Shown here one piece after another: positions 23,101 to 33,500 of a DNA stretch of 64,000 nucleotides. Location: NCBI GenBank assembly GCA_030248215.1, contig JASANG010000194.1, forward strand, positions 1 through 64,000. The letters run 5' to 3'. The notes below the pieces were generated by a model. That model made no database searches. It was not told where the DNA came from and was given only the letters and a program-made list of their open reading frames with translations. How positions within the stretch are numbered: the stretch's first letter is position 1; each line of letters opens with the position of its first letter. A program made the position numbers and the translations under genes. The stretch comes from Enoplolaimus lenunculus. Lineage: Eukaryota; Nematoda; Enoplea; Enoplida; Thoracostomopsidae.

Positions 23101-26100
23101 GCGGTTAAGGATTTATTTCCGTTTTGAAAATGTACATTTTCTTGAATTAATAGCTGAAAATGTTTCGTTGTAATTAACATTGGGCGTTTGCGACGTATTT
23201 TATAACCCGTTTGGCTTAGAAAATACATTGTCAGATGTTGGGGAAAAATACGCTTAGAAAAGCTTTCAGCACGACGGGATTGGTGTACGGAATGAACCAC
23301 ACCTTCATTTTAGCACAAGATTCGGCTTTGTGTTGATTCAAGTATTTCTGGTATCCGGTTGTACTGACTCTAGTCATTAGTTAGTTTGTTATAATTTTGG
23401 GATATGTGGATTGTTTATCTAATTTGTTTACATTTTTAGATTCGCAACGATCATTTTGTGGGACGATGGAAGTTTGCCAAGCAATACATTCCTTGATTCG
23501 TGCAAGCATTTGGTGAAAATATTTGGTAAGCAGTTATGCAAAGATACCAGAGGCGTAGCCGGAAAAGGGTTTCGCCTCAGTAGATAAATTTTGGCCTCTT
23601 AGAAAAAAATGTTTTAGACAAACTTTGTACGTCAGGTAGAATCACTGCATGTGGCGTCCAAAACGGTGTTGTTTCCCGTCCAGTATATTGAACTGGCTAT
23701 GGGCGTGTAGGTGGCATGACAATTCGGCGCCTGACAACTTATAATCCGAAATTTCATCGACTCGACAATTTGTAGTCCATCATTATTATGCTCTTAGGCT
23801 TAGGATTGATTTATGGTAAATGTAACTTTGAAAATTTGCAAATTTTGCAACATGAATTACCATAAAATGCAACAAAGTCCAAAAATATCCGAATTAAAAA
23901 GTTTGTTTCGTTGACTTTAACGGATGTCATCTGTTCTTCGTAATGTTTCTTGTAGGTTTTGGTCAATGAAACAGCAGAACATTTCCTTTTGGAACGCTTA
24001 GAGCTAACCAACTTGCGTACTTGCACAAAATACACTTAAAATATATTATTAAGCTTAATATGTAGTTTTTTGGACGTTACAGTTCTGGGGTGCTAGAATG
24101 AGATCTTCTGCGGATCTTAACTTGAATGAATACCCCCATCCATTGTGGGATATCGGTCAATGTATAGTGCAGGTCCGTAACAGTAGTATATCAAATTCCT
24201 ACGCCTAAGTCTAATAATGAGCTTATACCTATGCCTAAGCTTAAGCAAAGAAATTGTCAAAAGAGTTACTCACTCTTTTGCAGTTCAACGGAGGAACGTC
24301 CGTCCCTGATCTTTACATGGGCCCAAATATCTATTTATCTATCTATCTTTTAGTGTAATTATAATTTTATTTATTCAGATAAACTAGGCTCAACGACATT
24401 CGCTCCGGTGAAGATGGATTTAAATGGAAATATCAGAGTAAGTTGACTTTCGGTAAATTTTGGTGTCGATAATTTTTGGTTTCAAAAGTTAAGTGCGTAG
24501 ATTTGACGAATTAATTTAATTTTTAAATGTGTAGATCAGTGTTTGGCTGGTTTAAAAAACAACGGGGCAATTTTTGAATTTTTAATTGTCGAAATTTCTC
24601 AAAAAGAAGCATTTTTGGTAACGAATTGCAGATTATTAATTTATTGTTAAAATTACAAAGTTCAACATCGTTTTAGTTACCCAAGTTTGTTCCACCGCCA
24701 GCTTCGGCAGATTTTGACTCCGGAATTATCCACCTCCGGTTGTGCCCTGACTAGTACTAGACACAAAGTAAACGGATGCTGATTGGAGGATAGCAAAGAC
24801 AACGACAGTTTTGATTGGTTTGATTTCAGAAACTGAGCCTTCGATATGAATCGGATCCGGAAACGTTTTTGACAATACAGCGTATCGTAGAATACGAAGT
24901 GAGAAAAGGAACAACCAACGACGCTGAGTCTGCCACCGACGCGTTACTATGGCTCAAACGGTAATGATCTTTCTTGCTTCATTTTGTTCTTCCTTGCCTT
25001 TGTTTTGTTCTTTTTTTGTTCTTCATTTCCTTTGTTTTGTTCTTTATTTCGTTCTTCATTCCCTTTGTTTTTTTCTTTTCTCGTTCTTCCTTCTTGGTTT
25101 TTGGTCATTCTTCCCTTTGTTTTGCTCTTTATTTCTTTGTTTTGTTTCGTTCGTTTTTGTTCGTCTTGTTTTGTTGCTTTGTTTTTTTGTTTTTCTCTCG
25201 GTTGTTTTCTTCACTTGTTTTGTTTTACTCTTTTTCGTATTGTTTTCTTACATTTCTCGGCGCCCAACGTATAAATAAGAAAATAAAGCGTTCCGTACTA
25301 ATTTAGCACTACCATAGACATGCTAAATAAAGGAAGTTGCAGTCTGTAGGTTAAATATTGCTCTGTATTGTATTTACAGTGGGATTTGGTTTGTTCGTGA
25401 ATTGCTGGCGTGTTTTAATGATCAACAACAACAACAACAAGACCTATCGCAATGTGCAAGCATTGCGTATTCAAAAACACTCAAACCTTATCATGATTGG
25501 GTGGTTCGTGGTATGTTTTCGGTAAGTTTTTGTACAATTGGAAAATATTTGCCGTCAGCCTTGCAACAGTATCGTTGGGTTATGTCTTAATGATTGGGTT
25601 TCTGAAATCTTACTTAAGTATTTACTTGTGTGATAGTTGAGTAATTACTTAACTGATCGACTTAGGTGAAAATACTTAACTTTTTAACAAAAACGAATAA
25701 ACGCCAAATGTGAGCCATGGTCATAACAAGAATGTACCTGATAGTTTTGCTTTGTATTATATTAAGGAAACACCATGGGTCTATAATTTCAATTAAACAA
25801 AGGTTACGTCTTAAATATGGTTTTTGAATTCCAGCCAATATCTCACAACTAGTGGTTGCCCATAAAACATTGCTTTGCTGATAATGGCAGACTAAATAAA
25901 ATAGGTTTAGGTTTAGGAAAATACTAAATAGTATCAAATTAACATGAGTTATCGTATAAGTAAGTAAGCAAGCATGCTTCAATCAACGAGTAGGATTTCA
26001 GAAACCTTGCCATAACGTCTATGGTCACAATTCATATTTTGTTTTATGCTGCGCCAGTTGAAGTTAGAGCCAATGTATAAAACAGGGCAGTAAAAGTAGT

Positions 26101-26487
26101 ATACGCATATCTCGAAACCTAAACCTAATGTAAAAATGAGCTTAAACCTAAGCCTAAGCAAAAAAAATGTCTAAAGATTAAGCTTACTACTCTGTTGCAG
26201 ACTCGCAGAAAAACGTTCTGACCTTGATCGTATACATAGGCTGAAGTCAAGCTTAAATGTGTTGGTTTCAGCTTGTATCAGCAACAGTGCCTTCAAGAGC
26301 GGTTTTTATTGCAAGTTTATCAAGTGCAACACCGGAAGTTATGGAAACTGCAGCGGTCAAAACGCAATTGCGGTGTGATATAAACGCATATGTATCGGGT
26401 ATTGACCGGTGTTTACGGTCCATCAATCAACTGTACACCAAATATGGTCTCGAACCGCATAGCAATTGTGAACAATTTAATGATTAA
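17197..26487 (+). CDS. PLEKHA8: PLEKHA8/FAPP2 ortholog, glycolipid transfer protein, 12 exons
   Basis: Spliced from 17197-17242, 17971-18087, 19019-19165, 19619-19743, 20418-20522, 21371-21405, about 21868-22269, 23440-23525, 24379-24437, 24830-24960, 25380-25521 and 26272-26487. Donors are GT and acceptors AG, and phases agree throughout (exon 7's first base is the least certain). The product is 536 residues; human FAPP2 has 519. The PH domain (about 1-100; [20 protein letters not shown], then PGEQHFYL) binds PI4P and ARF1 at the trans-Golgi in this family. A helical segment ([16 protein letters not shown]) and a variable Ser/Glu-rich linker follow. The GLTP domain (about 320-536) keeps the lipid-headgroup residues of GLTP: D368, N372, K375, W415 and H456. 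Family role: non-vesicular glucosylceramide transfer. Odd point: a six-Gln tract (433-438) in the GLTP fold. The gene converges with SIRT7. PLEKHA3 is ruled out because it lacks the GLTP domain. Confidence 0.96.
17485..17930. repeat. CAAA/GATAAACAAACA minisatellite in PLEKHA8 intron 1
   Basis: About 450 bases of imperfect CAAA-based units (AACAAAGAAACAAACAGATA variants) on the coding strand. It ends about 40 bases before the exon 2 acceptor. It is open in all three opposite-strand frames (VCLFVCLF), a low-complexity artefact. Confidence 0.95.
18786..18895. repeat. TTAGGC-rich fragment in PLEKHA8 intron 2
   Basis: Degenerate CTTAGGCT/GTTTAGGCT units without the CTAAG-MITE ends. A remnant of that family or an independent short array. 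Confidence 0.55.
19250..19400 (+). mobile_element. 'CGACAATTCGTCG' repeat copy in PLEKHA8 intron 3
   Basis: ACTTGTAATCCGAAATTGAT, GCCCATCACTATGCTTAGG, a TTAGGC array and a right arm GCCACAAGTTGTCGGAC. Same order as 58363-58553. Confidence 0.65.
19768..19860 (+). mobile_element. 'CGACAATTCGTCG' repeat copy in PLEKHA8 intron 4
   Basis: GTATCCCGACAATTCGTCG, CCGACAACTTGTAATCCGG and CGTCGCCCATCGTTAAGCTT, starting 25 bases after the exon 4 donor. The right end is lost. Confidence 0.7.
20601..20830. repeat. Tandem duplication of a 116-base unit in intron 5
   Basis: Units 20601-20716 and 20717-about 20828 each run from ATATATACATAAATTTAT through TTAGGGATGTGTC(G/A)ATTAA to GCACGGCAGTGCAAAAAAAT. They differ at a few positions. 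Confidence 0.9.
22842..22995 (+). repeat. Dispersed 'CCTTGCTAGGGGG' repeat in intron 7
   Basis: ACCAGCTCGCCTTACTAGGG, TTCGATGACTTACAAGCAATG and CTGGCTACGGACCCG in family order. The reading frame over it is not a gene. Confidence 0.72.
23705..23815 (+). mobile_element. 'CGACAATTCGTCG' repeat copy in intron 8
   Basis: GGCATGACAATTCGGCGCC, GACAACTTATAATCCGAAAT and AGTCCATCATTATTATGCTC, then a single TTAGGC. Decayed. Confidence 0.6.
24155..24323 (+). mobile_element. CTAAG-MITE in PLEKHA8 intron 8
   Basis: GGTCAATGTATAGTGCAGG to CCCTGATCTTTACATGGGCC. Short CCTAAG core and TTACTCACTCTTTTGCAG block. It lies about 55 bases before the exon 9 acceptor. Confidence 0.85.
24970..25255. repeat. Pyrimidine-rich TTTTGTTC tract in intron 10
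   Basis: About 285 bases almost free of A on the coding strand, built from TTTTGTTCTT variants. It starts about 10 bases after the exon 10 donor. Frames over it (FFVLHFLCF) are low-complexity artefacts. Confidence 0.88.
25522..26069. other. PLEKHA8 intron 11, nothing assigned
   Basis: AT-rich sequence with short TACTTAAGTATTTACTT repeats near 25610-25680. No other feature is supported. Confidence 0.6.
26070..26242 (+). mobile_element. CTAAG-MITE in PLEKHA8 intron 11
   Basis: GCCAATGTATAAAACAGGGC to CTTGATCGTATACATAGG, with a small AACCTAA core. It ends 30 bases before the terminal exon, close to where the branch point should lie. Confidence 0.85.
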
Positions 26488-26775
26488 CGCTTTCTCGCAA
26501 TGAATTTGTTCGATTTCACATGAAACCTAACTGTAATATATTGTGTTCTGGGAACAACTTTGACTGTCACGTTGTGTGGAGAAGTCGTAGTCAATGTACT
26601 GACACGTGTACACCAAATAATTGTTGAACCAGTCGTAGTGGAACTACATGTCATGAGCGAAGCTCGAGCATACCTACTTTTTAATCAGTCTAGTTAAACA
26701 TTCCAAGTTTATAAAACACAAACGGACAGTTTGATCCATTTGCCTTCCAATTAATCTAATATGTAACTTAGTAAA
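26488..26775 (+). other. PLEKHA8 3' flank
   Basis: Follows the TAA at 26485-26487. No canonical AATAAA is seen on the + strand here, so the poly(A) site is not placed. Confidence 0.45.
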
Positions 26776-27345
26776 TAGCTATCTATTCATTGATCGATTT
26801 TGGAGGGTTGTAAACAATTTAATTAGATTTCTCGCACCCGAAAATCCTTCAGTACTGAATTTGATTGCATGTAAAACGGTAATAATCAGTGAAACAATTT
26901 GTATGATCAGCTATTAGCTAACTATTCATTTATCGGGTTCGGAGGTTTGTAAACCATTTATTTAGATTGCTCGTACACAGAAATTGTTAAAGTTCTGATT
27001 TAGACTTATTAGTTAAGCTAATATGCAAATTAGCTATTCGCTAACTATTCAGTTATCGGTTTTGGAAGTTTGTAAACATTTACGCAGATTCCTCGCACAC
27101 AAGAACCATCCAGCACTGAAATTAAATTGCTGGTATCCCTAATAATCAGTGAAATAATTTAAAAATTAAGCTAATATGCAAATTAGTTATAGCTAACTAT
27201 TCATTTGTCGGTTTTGGAAGTTTGTTGACATTTTATTCAAATTTCTCATACCCCAAAACCCTTTAATACTGAAATTAGATTGCTTGTAACCCTAACAATT
27301 AGAGAAATACTATAAAACTTTCTAATTTAGGACTAACCGATCATG
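26776..27345. repeat. Four-copy tandem repeat, about 120-155 base units
   Basis: Units start with GCTA(A/T)CTATTCA(T/G)T near 26776, 26917, 27039 and 27194. Each continues with GGTTTGTAAAC-like, CTCGCAC-like and ACTGAAATTAGATTGC-like blocks. The units are strongly diverged, so it is an old array just downstream of PLEKHA8. Confidence 0.85.
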
Positions 27346-27491
27346 CAAATTAATAGCCTGTAGTAACAAACGATTTAAAATTTTACAACCCCAGAACACT
27401 TCTTGAAACTCCGAGCTTCGCTTTGCTCAACAATGTGCATCTTGTGTTATCTTGGGTACATATTGTATGTTTTAATCGGTATAGCCGTTTC

Positions 27492-27673
27492 GGCCAATGT
27501 TACTTTTAGGGCTGTAACAGTAGATTACGCGTATTCCTAAACCTAAACCAAGCCTAAGCGTTGCAAAAGCGTATTCATAAGCCTAAGCCTAAGCAAAATA
27601 AATGTAGTCTAGAATGTACGGCTACTCTTTTGCAGATCCACCAGAAATCCTGGGACGGCCCTAAAAGTAACAT
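27492..27673 (+). mobile_element. CTAAG-MITE, TACTTTAAGG-end subfamily
   Basis: GGCCAATGTTACTTTTAGGGC to GGACGGCCCTAAAAGTAACATG. Core CCTAAGCGTTGCAAAAGCGTA plus CCTAAG units, the signature of this subfamily. Confidence 0.88.
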
Positions 27674-28080
27674 GAGAAATGAATATCCGGCACATTTTTT
27701 TCAACGTTTAGGCTTAGAAATGCGCTGAATCTACAGTTACGACTCTAGAAATAACATTGGCCAACTTTATCATGGTTGTTCATTATTCGGCATTGTGGCT
27801 GCGAACGATAGTTTGGCAGAAAAGGTGATTTAATTCAATGAGTGCTTGAATCCTGTTAGCAAAATAATAAAGCTGTTACTTTTTAGTAGAATTTGTAAAC
27901 GTAGATTCGGAGTTTCAGACAATCAAGGTATAGGGATATTTTTTCATTCTCTGCTTTTCAGTGAACTTATAATTTGTGTACCTGAAATGTTTCATTGCCG
28001 ATTCTTTAAGAAAGCTTGGAACCAAATTTGTAGTAACTATATTTATTGCCTAAAATTAGGCTACATTGTATGCATTCATG
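27674..28080. other. No gene seen (about 400 bases)
   Basis: The first 100 bases contain a second AAAGTAACAT/AAATAACATTGGCC remnant (27668-27762). The remainder, including a 100-codon + strand frame from 27846, has no recognisable domain. Confidence 0.55.
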
Positions 28081-28190
28081 CGATTTATGTAATCCTATTT
28101 AAACATTCCCACAAAATGCATATATATAAAGTCATGCGATTTATGTAATCCTATTTAAACATTCCCACAAAATGCATATATATAAAGTAA
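28081..28190. repeat. Recent tandem duplication of a 56-base unit
   Basis: 28081-28136 and 28137-28190 are essentially identical (CGATTTATGTAATCCTATTT to ATGCATATATATAAAGT), so the duplication is young. Confidence 0.96.
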
Positions 28191-28573
28191 AATTGGCTGA
28201 TTAGTGTTTGTTTTTGCAAATTTCAACGCAGAAAAGGTCGTTAATGTCCGACTACAGCCAGTATATATAATACCAGGGTGTAAACGAAGATGTTATATTT
28301 TTCTGCTAATAGAATGTTGGCGTTCGAATGTTTTACTGTGCATTCAAAATTTGAAAGAAATTTTAAGCGTTCGCGTGAATTTCGCAATTTTTACCTCATT
28401 TCAAAAAATTGCAGCACATCTGTAATGAAAAAATTAGGAGGTAGAACTCAGGTCGTACCCTAATATATGCCTAAAACGCTCCACATATATAGATAGATAC
28501 GTTAACTTTATATATATAAAAATACCAAAAGCAAAACAAGAACTTATTAAGTTATATCCACCTATATATTAAA

Positions 28574-29004
28574 GATCAGGGACGGAACGTTTTTGTGGAC
28601 TGCAAAAGTGTAAGCCAGGGTGCAATCGGACGTGAAAAATACCGGAGCCGGAGTTAACGAAACTTGCCGGAACCGGAGGTGAGACGAAATTAGGCAGTAA
28701 AAATTATGGTTAGTTAGGTTTAGCTCTCATCTGTAACATTGTTAAGTTGTTTGGTTTTGTGCTAATTTTCTGCGATATTTCGGAAATTATGTCTTGAAAA
28801 CTGTGACAAAATTAAAATTTTGCAAATTTATTACCAAGTTTTACTACCGAATTTGCCGGAACCTCCGGCAAAAAGTCTACCGGAGCCGGAGTCTGATGTT
28901 CTGGCGGAGCTTGAGGCAGACCTTCGGTTGTACCCTGGTGTAAGCTGAAGCTCTAGACTATTTTTGCTTCGGTATAAGCTCATTCTTAAGCTTTAGGCTT
29001 AGTT
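28574..29004 (-). mobile_element. CTAAG-MITE split by an hAT-like MITE
   Basis: GATCAGGGACGGAACGTTTTTG...GTGTAAGC, then the insertion 28616-28937, then TGAAGCTCTAGACTATTTTTG and TTAAGCTTTAGGCTTAG. The right end is cut by the element starting at 29005. Confidence 0.82.
28616..28937 (-). mobile_element. hAT-like MITE with exact 8-bp target duplication
   Basis: Ends CAGGGTGCAATCGGACGTG and CCTTCGGTTGTACCCTG are inverted. GTGTAAGC flanks both sides exactly (28608-28615 and 28938-28945). The interior is the CTCCGG family of 8171-8497 in reverse. No transposase is present. Confidence 0.94.
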
Positions 29005-29377
29005 ACTATTGTGACCCGCATATAGAGGAGGATTGATATTTATTTGGCCTCTCCAGAGAGTACCCTTGTTATTCGGTTACTGTTCATTATTAACCCCCCC
29101 CCCCCCAACTTCGTTACGGACATATATCCGGTGTTGCAACTATCCGTTAAATTAAACATTTATTGGTCTTGAATCAAAAGCTTGGGCGATAATGCAAGGT
29201 TATACTTATAGGAATGTACCTTCAGAACTTTTATACACTACAATTAGGGATAATTGACATCTATGGACTCTAATTAGGGTTTAGGGACTCTATCCGCTTA
29301 CGGACTCTTATTAGGAATACGGACTCCTATTTATTGGGACTCAAAATGGGACCCCCTCTTATTCTGGTCACTACAGT
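29005..29377 (+). mobile_element. Complete ACTGTAGTGACCC-family element
   Basis: Left end ACTATTGTGACCCGC and right end CTTATTCTGGTCACTACAGT are inverted copies. The interior matches 14072-14465. A run of 12 C lies near 29094. No coding content. Confidence 0.88.
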
Positions 29378-29396
29378 AAATAATCCTGTTAACAAA

Positions 29397-29690
29397 TGCT
29401 GTTCAATTGCAATCGACCTTCGCTCGAGCAGAACTTCTGCCGGAGGTTCCGGCAATTTTTTGTAGTAAATTTTTTTGCAGTTTTACAAAATTCATTTATG
29501 TGGTGCATTATTTTAACTTTCGGTACAATTCTGAGGAGAAATTGTCAAGATTTAGTGAAAAAATATAAGCGTAAAATTAAATTTAACACCACCTTGCAGA
29601 TATATGCTAAAATTAGCGGATGAACATCATTTTATCTGCGTAATATCGCCTCACTTCCGGCGTTTTTCACCTCCGGTTGTACCGTGGTAT
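29397..29690 (+). mobile_element. Degenerate hAT-like MITE (CTCCGG family)
   Basis: CTGCCGGAGGTTCCGGCAAT, AATTCTGAGGAGAAATTG, TCGCCTCACTTCCGG and CACCTCCGGTTGTACCGTGG in family order. Termini are decayed. Confidence 0.72.
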
Positions 29691-30344
29691 CTGCATACAG
29701 CTTGAGCCGGAAATCACCTATTTCGGAGCCGGATCCAGAGGTGAGAGACAATAGTTGTTTAAAATGTTGGGTTTCCTAAGTTTTAGAGCCAGGCGCAGAC
29801 CTCCGACAGTACCTTATCGTTCAGATAAATCTTAGAAAAGAAAAGCAAACCAAACCTAACAGAATTATCTAGCATATGTATTCCTAATTTTGAAAATAAA
29901 ATCCCTAAAACAACCGTTTAATAACTGGGTCAAAAATTAAACGCTGTACGCTTTTCGCGTTTCAAACAACAAACTTTCAAAACGTTTTTTGTAAGCGGAA
30001 ACTCTAAAATCAAGCGCTTAGGCAGAAAAACATTCAGTAAACGCTTCTTAGCTTTGCTCAAAACACTATTTTAGCATCAGTATAAACGTTTTTGTTTCAA
30101 AACTCGAAAAGCTTCTTATATTTCTGACACGAGATTCGTTTGTAAGTGATAATAATATAGATCAAATACTAATATCTACAATACGACTCACATATTTATG
30201 CTAAAGTCCAAATTAGCCATCAAAGTCGTTTAGTTTTAACCTCGCCTACAGCTCACATGCCGATTCTTCATTTGCTGATACGGATTTGATCTACCTCAAC
30301 TCAATTCTGTGCCCATATTCTCAAAAGCATGTAGAAGCTATTAC
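29691..30344. other. No gene seen (about 650 bases)
   Basis: AT-rich sequence. A short CTCCGG-type fragment sits at 29700-29745. No ORF with a domain. This is the convergent gap downstream of both PLEKHA8 and SIRT7. Confidence 0.55.
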
Positions 30345-30532
30345 TAGTTGGTGGCAGGCACTATAAATTTGAAACCATCGAACTGAAAACTTTGAAATTC
30401 GGCAAATTTATTTACACTTGATTGCTCTTACTTATGAGACGAGTTTAACGTTTGTAGCTTCCGTAGTTTTCTTGTCTGAAAACCTATTGCTAACTAGTGA
30501 TAGGTGCTAACACATTTGAGAATACTGGCAGT
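30345..30532 (+). repeat. Dispersed 'TTGAGAATAC' repeat in the SIRT7 3' UTR
   Basis: GAAAACCTATTGCTAACT and ACACATTTGAGAATACTG match 7420-7475. Its end lies 5 bases beyond the SIRT7 stop codon, so the repeat supplies most of the presumed 3' UTR. Confidence 0.7.
30407..30412 (-). promoter_or_regulatory. Candidate poly(A) signal of SIRT7
   Basis: AATAAA on the - strand, about 125 bases after the SIRT7 stop codon. Position and sequence fit. No transcript evidence. Confidence 0.5.
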
Positions 30533-30536
30533 GGTC

Positions 30537-33500
30537 TCACTCTGCTTTCTTACGTTTAGCCGCCGTCCCACTGGCAAAAGTCCGCCTTCTAACGGCACGT
30601 GCTTTCTGTTTGCGTCGAAACGCAGCCGCACCATGTTTCCACCAACCGGGCAATCTGGTAGTTCTGCTAGAGCTGTCCGCACCCGTTTCGACTACAGGAC
30701 GCTGTGCCAAATACCCAGACGTAATCGTAAGTCGATCCAAAATGCTAGTCCGCCGCTTTGGCTGTTTCTTTCGAGCCTTTGGACTAGCCATCATAGTACG
30801 TATCTTGGGCGAAACGCGTTTCAATTTACCTGGTTTTCCAACAACAACTGATAGCTTGCTCGAAACAGGACTAACCTTAACCGACAGTGCACAACTTTGG
30901 TCCTTCTCGTGCCCGCTAGAACTTGGTTTATCATTCCAACCAACGTCTCGCTTACTTTTCCTTTTTGCGTCATCATTACTGTCGTCAGGCTTGCTCTCAT
31001 TCAACATACTACCTGTCCTGATCTGTAAGCTATCCAAACTCGAGCGACGCAACAGTTTCTTGCTAGGTTCACTACATAATCTATCACTAACATTGGTGTA
31101 GCAACTAACATACTGTGCAGACCGCCTTCTTAGTCTGCTTATGTTATGACTGCCCGACTCTTGGTCTATTCCTGTCCGTTCAATGGTGACACATGCCGGA
31201 GCTTCCGTCAAATATCCGCTATCCGCAGAACAGGTACTCGCCCCTGATGAGTATTCTTGAGTTAGAATTTTTATTGGATTTTGCCGACATGCACTGATAA
31301 CACTGTCAATAATACTATTTATCGCGTTAGATTCAGGCTGTTTGTCATCTGCTTGCGACTTCACTTGTTCTTGCGGCTTGATTAGCTCTTGTCTTTCAAT
31401 AATTTGTTTCTCTGGATATCCAGAGGGCAGTTCTGCTACTGAAATGCGTTGTCCTGCGGCGGCTCGCTCACTGAATGGTAAATGCGAGCTAATATGATCA
31501 TAGTGGTTATTGGACAGCAAATTGTTTTCATTGTTGACTACAGTACGTGCAATATCATCAACTATGAGATCGAAATTTTGCAAATTTTGACACGTTCGTT
31601 CACTGTGAGAGGGAACTGTGCCATAAGTGACCGCAGCCGGAAATTGAGCATCAGATACGACCCCTGAGATTAAGCTATCTAAATCGATAGACTGATTCGA
31701 GCACTGAGCAGGTTCAATATGACCTTCTAATGCAACAGGTGCTACTCTATTTGATACTATAGATCCCAATTCTAAACCTACCACATCACCTTCTGTCTCC
31801 GGTCTATCATCAAGTTTATCTTGCTTCTCAGTGTCCCTACAAACCTTTCCTTTTTTTCTTCGACGCATGGTTTTTCGATCCGTTTTCTCTCTGAAAGAAT
31901 CGGTCGATTCTACATCTGAGTCCCACCCGTAGCTTAAAATTGACAGCCAAGATGCGCATACCCTGCTTGCCCGGCGTGACTTACTCCTACTAACATCGTT
32001 GCCGCTTTCCATTTCAGAAGAATTTCCCACGTCAGATCTACACGTACTGTCCATCTCGTTGTCTTTGACTTGAGTTAGTTGACTTACCGAGGATTTGTGC
32101 TCATTTCTAATCGCAGTTTCTCTCTCGGTGACAATAAAATCACAGTTTAGTTCAACTGAACTGCTGCTACACCGGCTACTGTCTTCAAAGTTTAATGCGC
32201 TGGTGCCATTAATCTGTTGAGGCACATGCGTTTTGTCCCTTGGACCCAAACCATTTTTGGCTACAGTCTTCAAGCTGAGCAAACCTGATGTAATATTATT
32301 TTCTTGCTCCTGATCCTGGTCAGTGTCGTACTTTGTACCGCGCCTATTTTGCCGCGACGAACTCTCATCATGATTTTCACCATCATTCGCATGTGGATAA
32401 ACAGACCTGTCTATATCTATAACGTTTTCCGACATTTCACTGCTGCTCCTTTGTACGCTCTCGTCTTGCCGAGACTGACACAACAACAAATCTAATTGGC
32501 CACCGCATAATTCCACCGAACAATCATCGAAATCTTGGTCAAACACAACCTTTTTTCCATCTGCTGCGCCTTCACCCTTTTTATAACTGTGGCTGCCGCC
32601 GTTTTTGTGATTCACCATATGCTTAAACGGCTGCGTATTTCTAGTTATCGAAACATCGTCTTGGTTTACTTGTCCTTCAATAGCCACTTTGGAGCTGACA
32701 ACAGCCTTACACGGGCTAATTTCAAAACCTTCGTGCCTAACGGTATCCGGTAAACAAATATTCTTCCCAAATTCTTCACATACCTGTCCGTCCTTTCCAT
32801 TTGCTTCAAATTTCGCACACACGCTTTCTAACTTATCGGTTGTATTTATATTACTTGGTGAAGGACGCTTAAGCAACTTTAGTTTCAGCGATACCCGGTT
32901 ATTATCGTATCCAGAACTTGTATCACAATGGGCCGGTTCGCAATCAACCCGGATATAGTACACAGGAGGACTACTTGCCCGACTCTGCTCAACCGTTTGT
33001 ATTTCATCTGATTTCCGGTTCTCACACTCCTCGCTGCCGTCGCCACAAACCACAGTTTCGTTCGTAGTAGCTTTCCTCATTTGCTGACCAATCGACTCAA
33101 TTCTACATCCACTTTCATTAAACTTTTCAATATTGCCCGTACTATGCTTATGTCTCACGGCCGGCCAACTTTTTAAACACCCCTGAGTATCACAATCACC
33201 TCCAACCCGATTTACATTGTTTGCGCCATAGCTCCTTCCCTTTACCTTTTCCTTGTTGTTGCCCAATGCGGAATCACCAATGTCTTTTGAACAACTTGGC
33301 ACAGCCTCCGATACGCCACAGCCCTGTTCATGCAAAAGTGTTTGACTCCTGCTTAAAAATCCTTTCTTACTTTGACTAGACGGCATAGTTTTTCGGTTTG
33401 AAATGGAATGTTTTATCCGAGCGTCCGGTTTTGAGCGTTGTTTTGGTCTCGCACTAGCGCATTGTGCACTCGAAATCGAATTTCGACTACGAACACCTTT

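Noticed and set aside
24949-25306. Three + strand frames rich in Phe and Leu after PLEKHA8 exon 10
   Set aside because: They read through a donor site into a pyrimidine tract. Exon 10 ends at a good GT donor in phase with exon 11.
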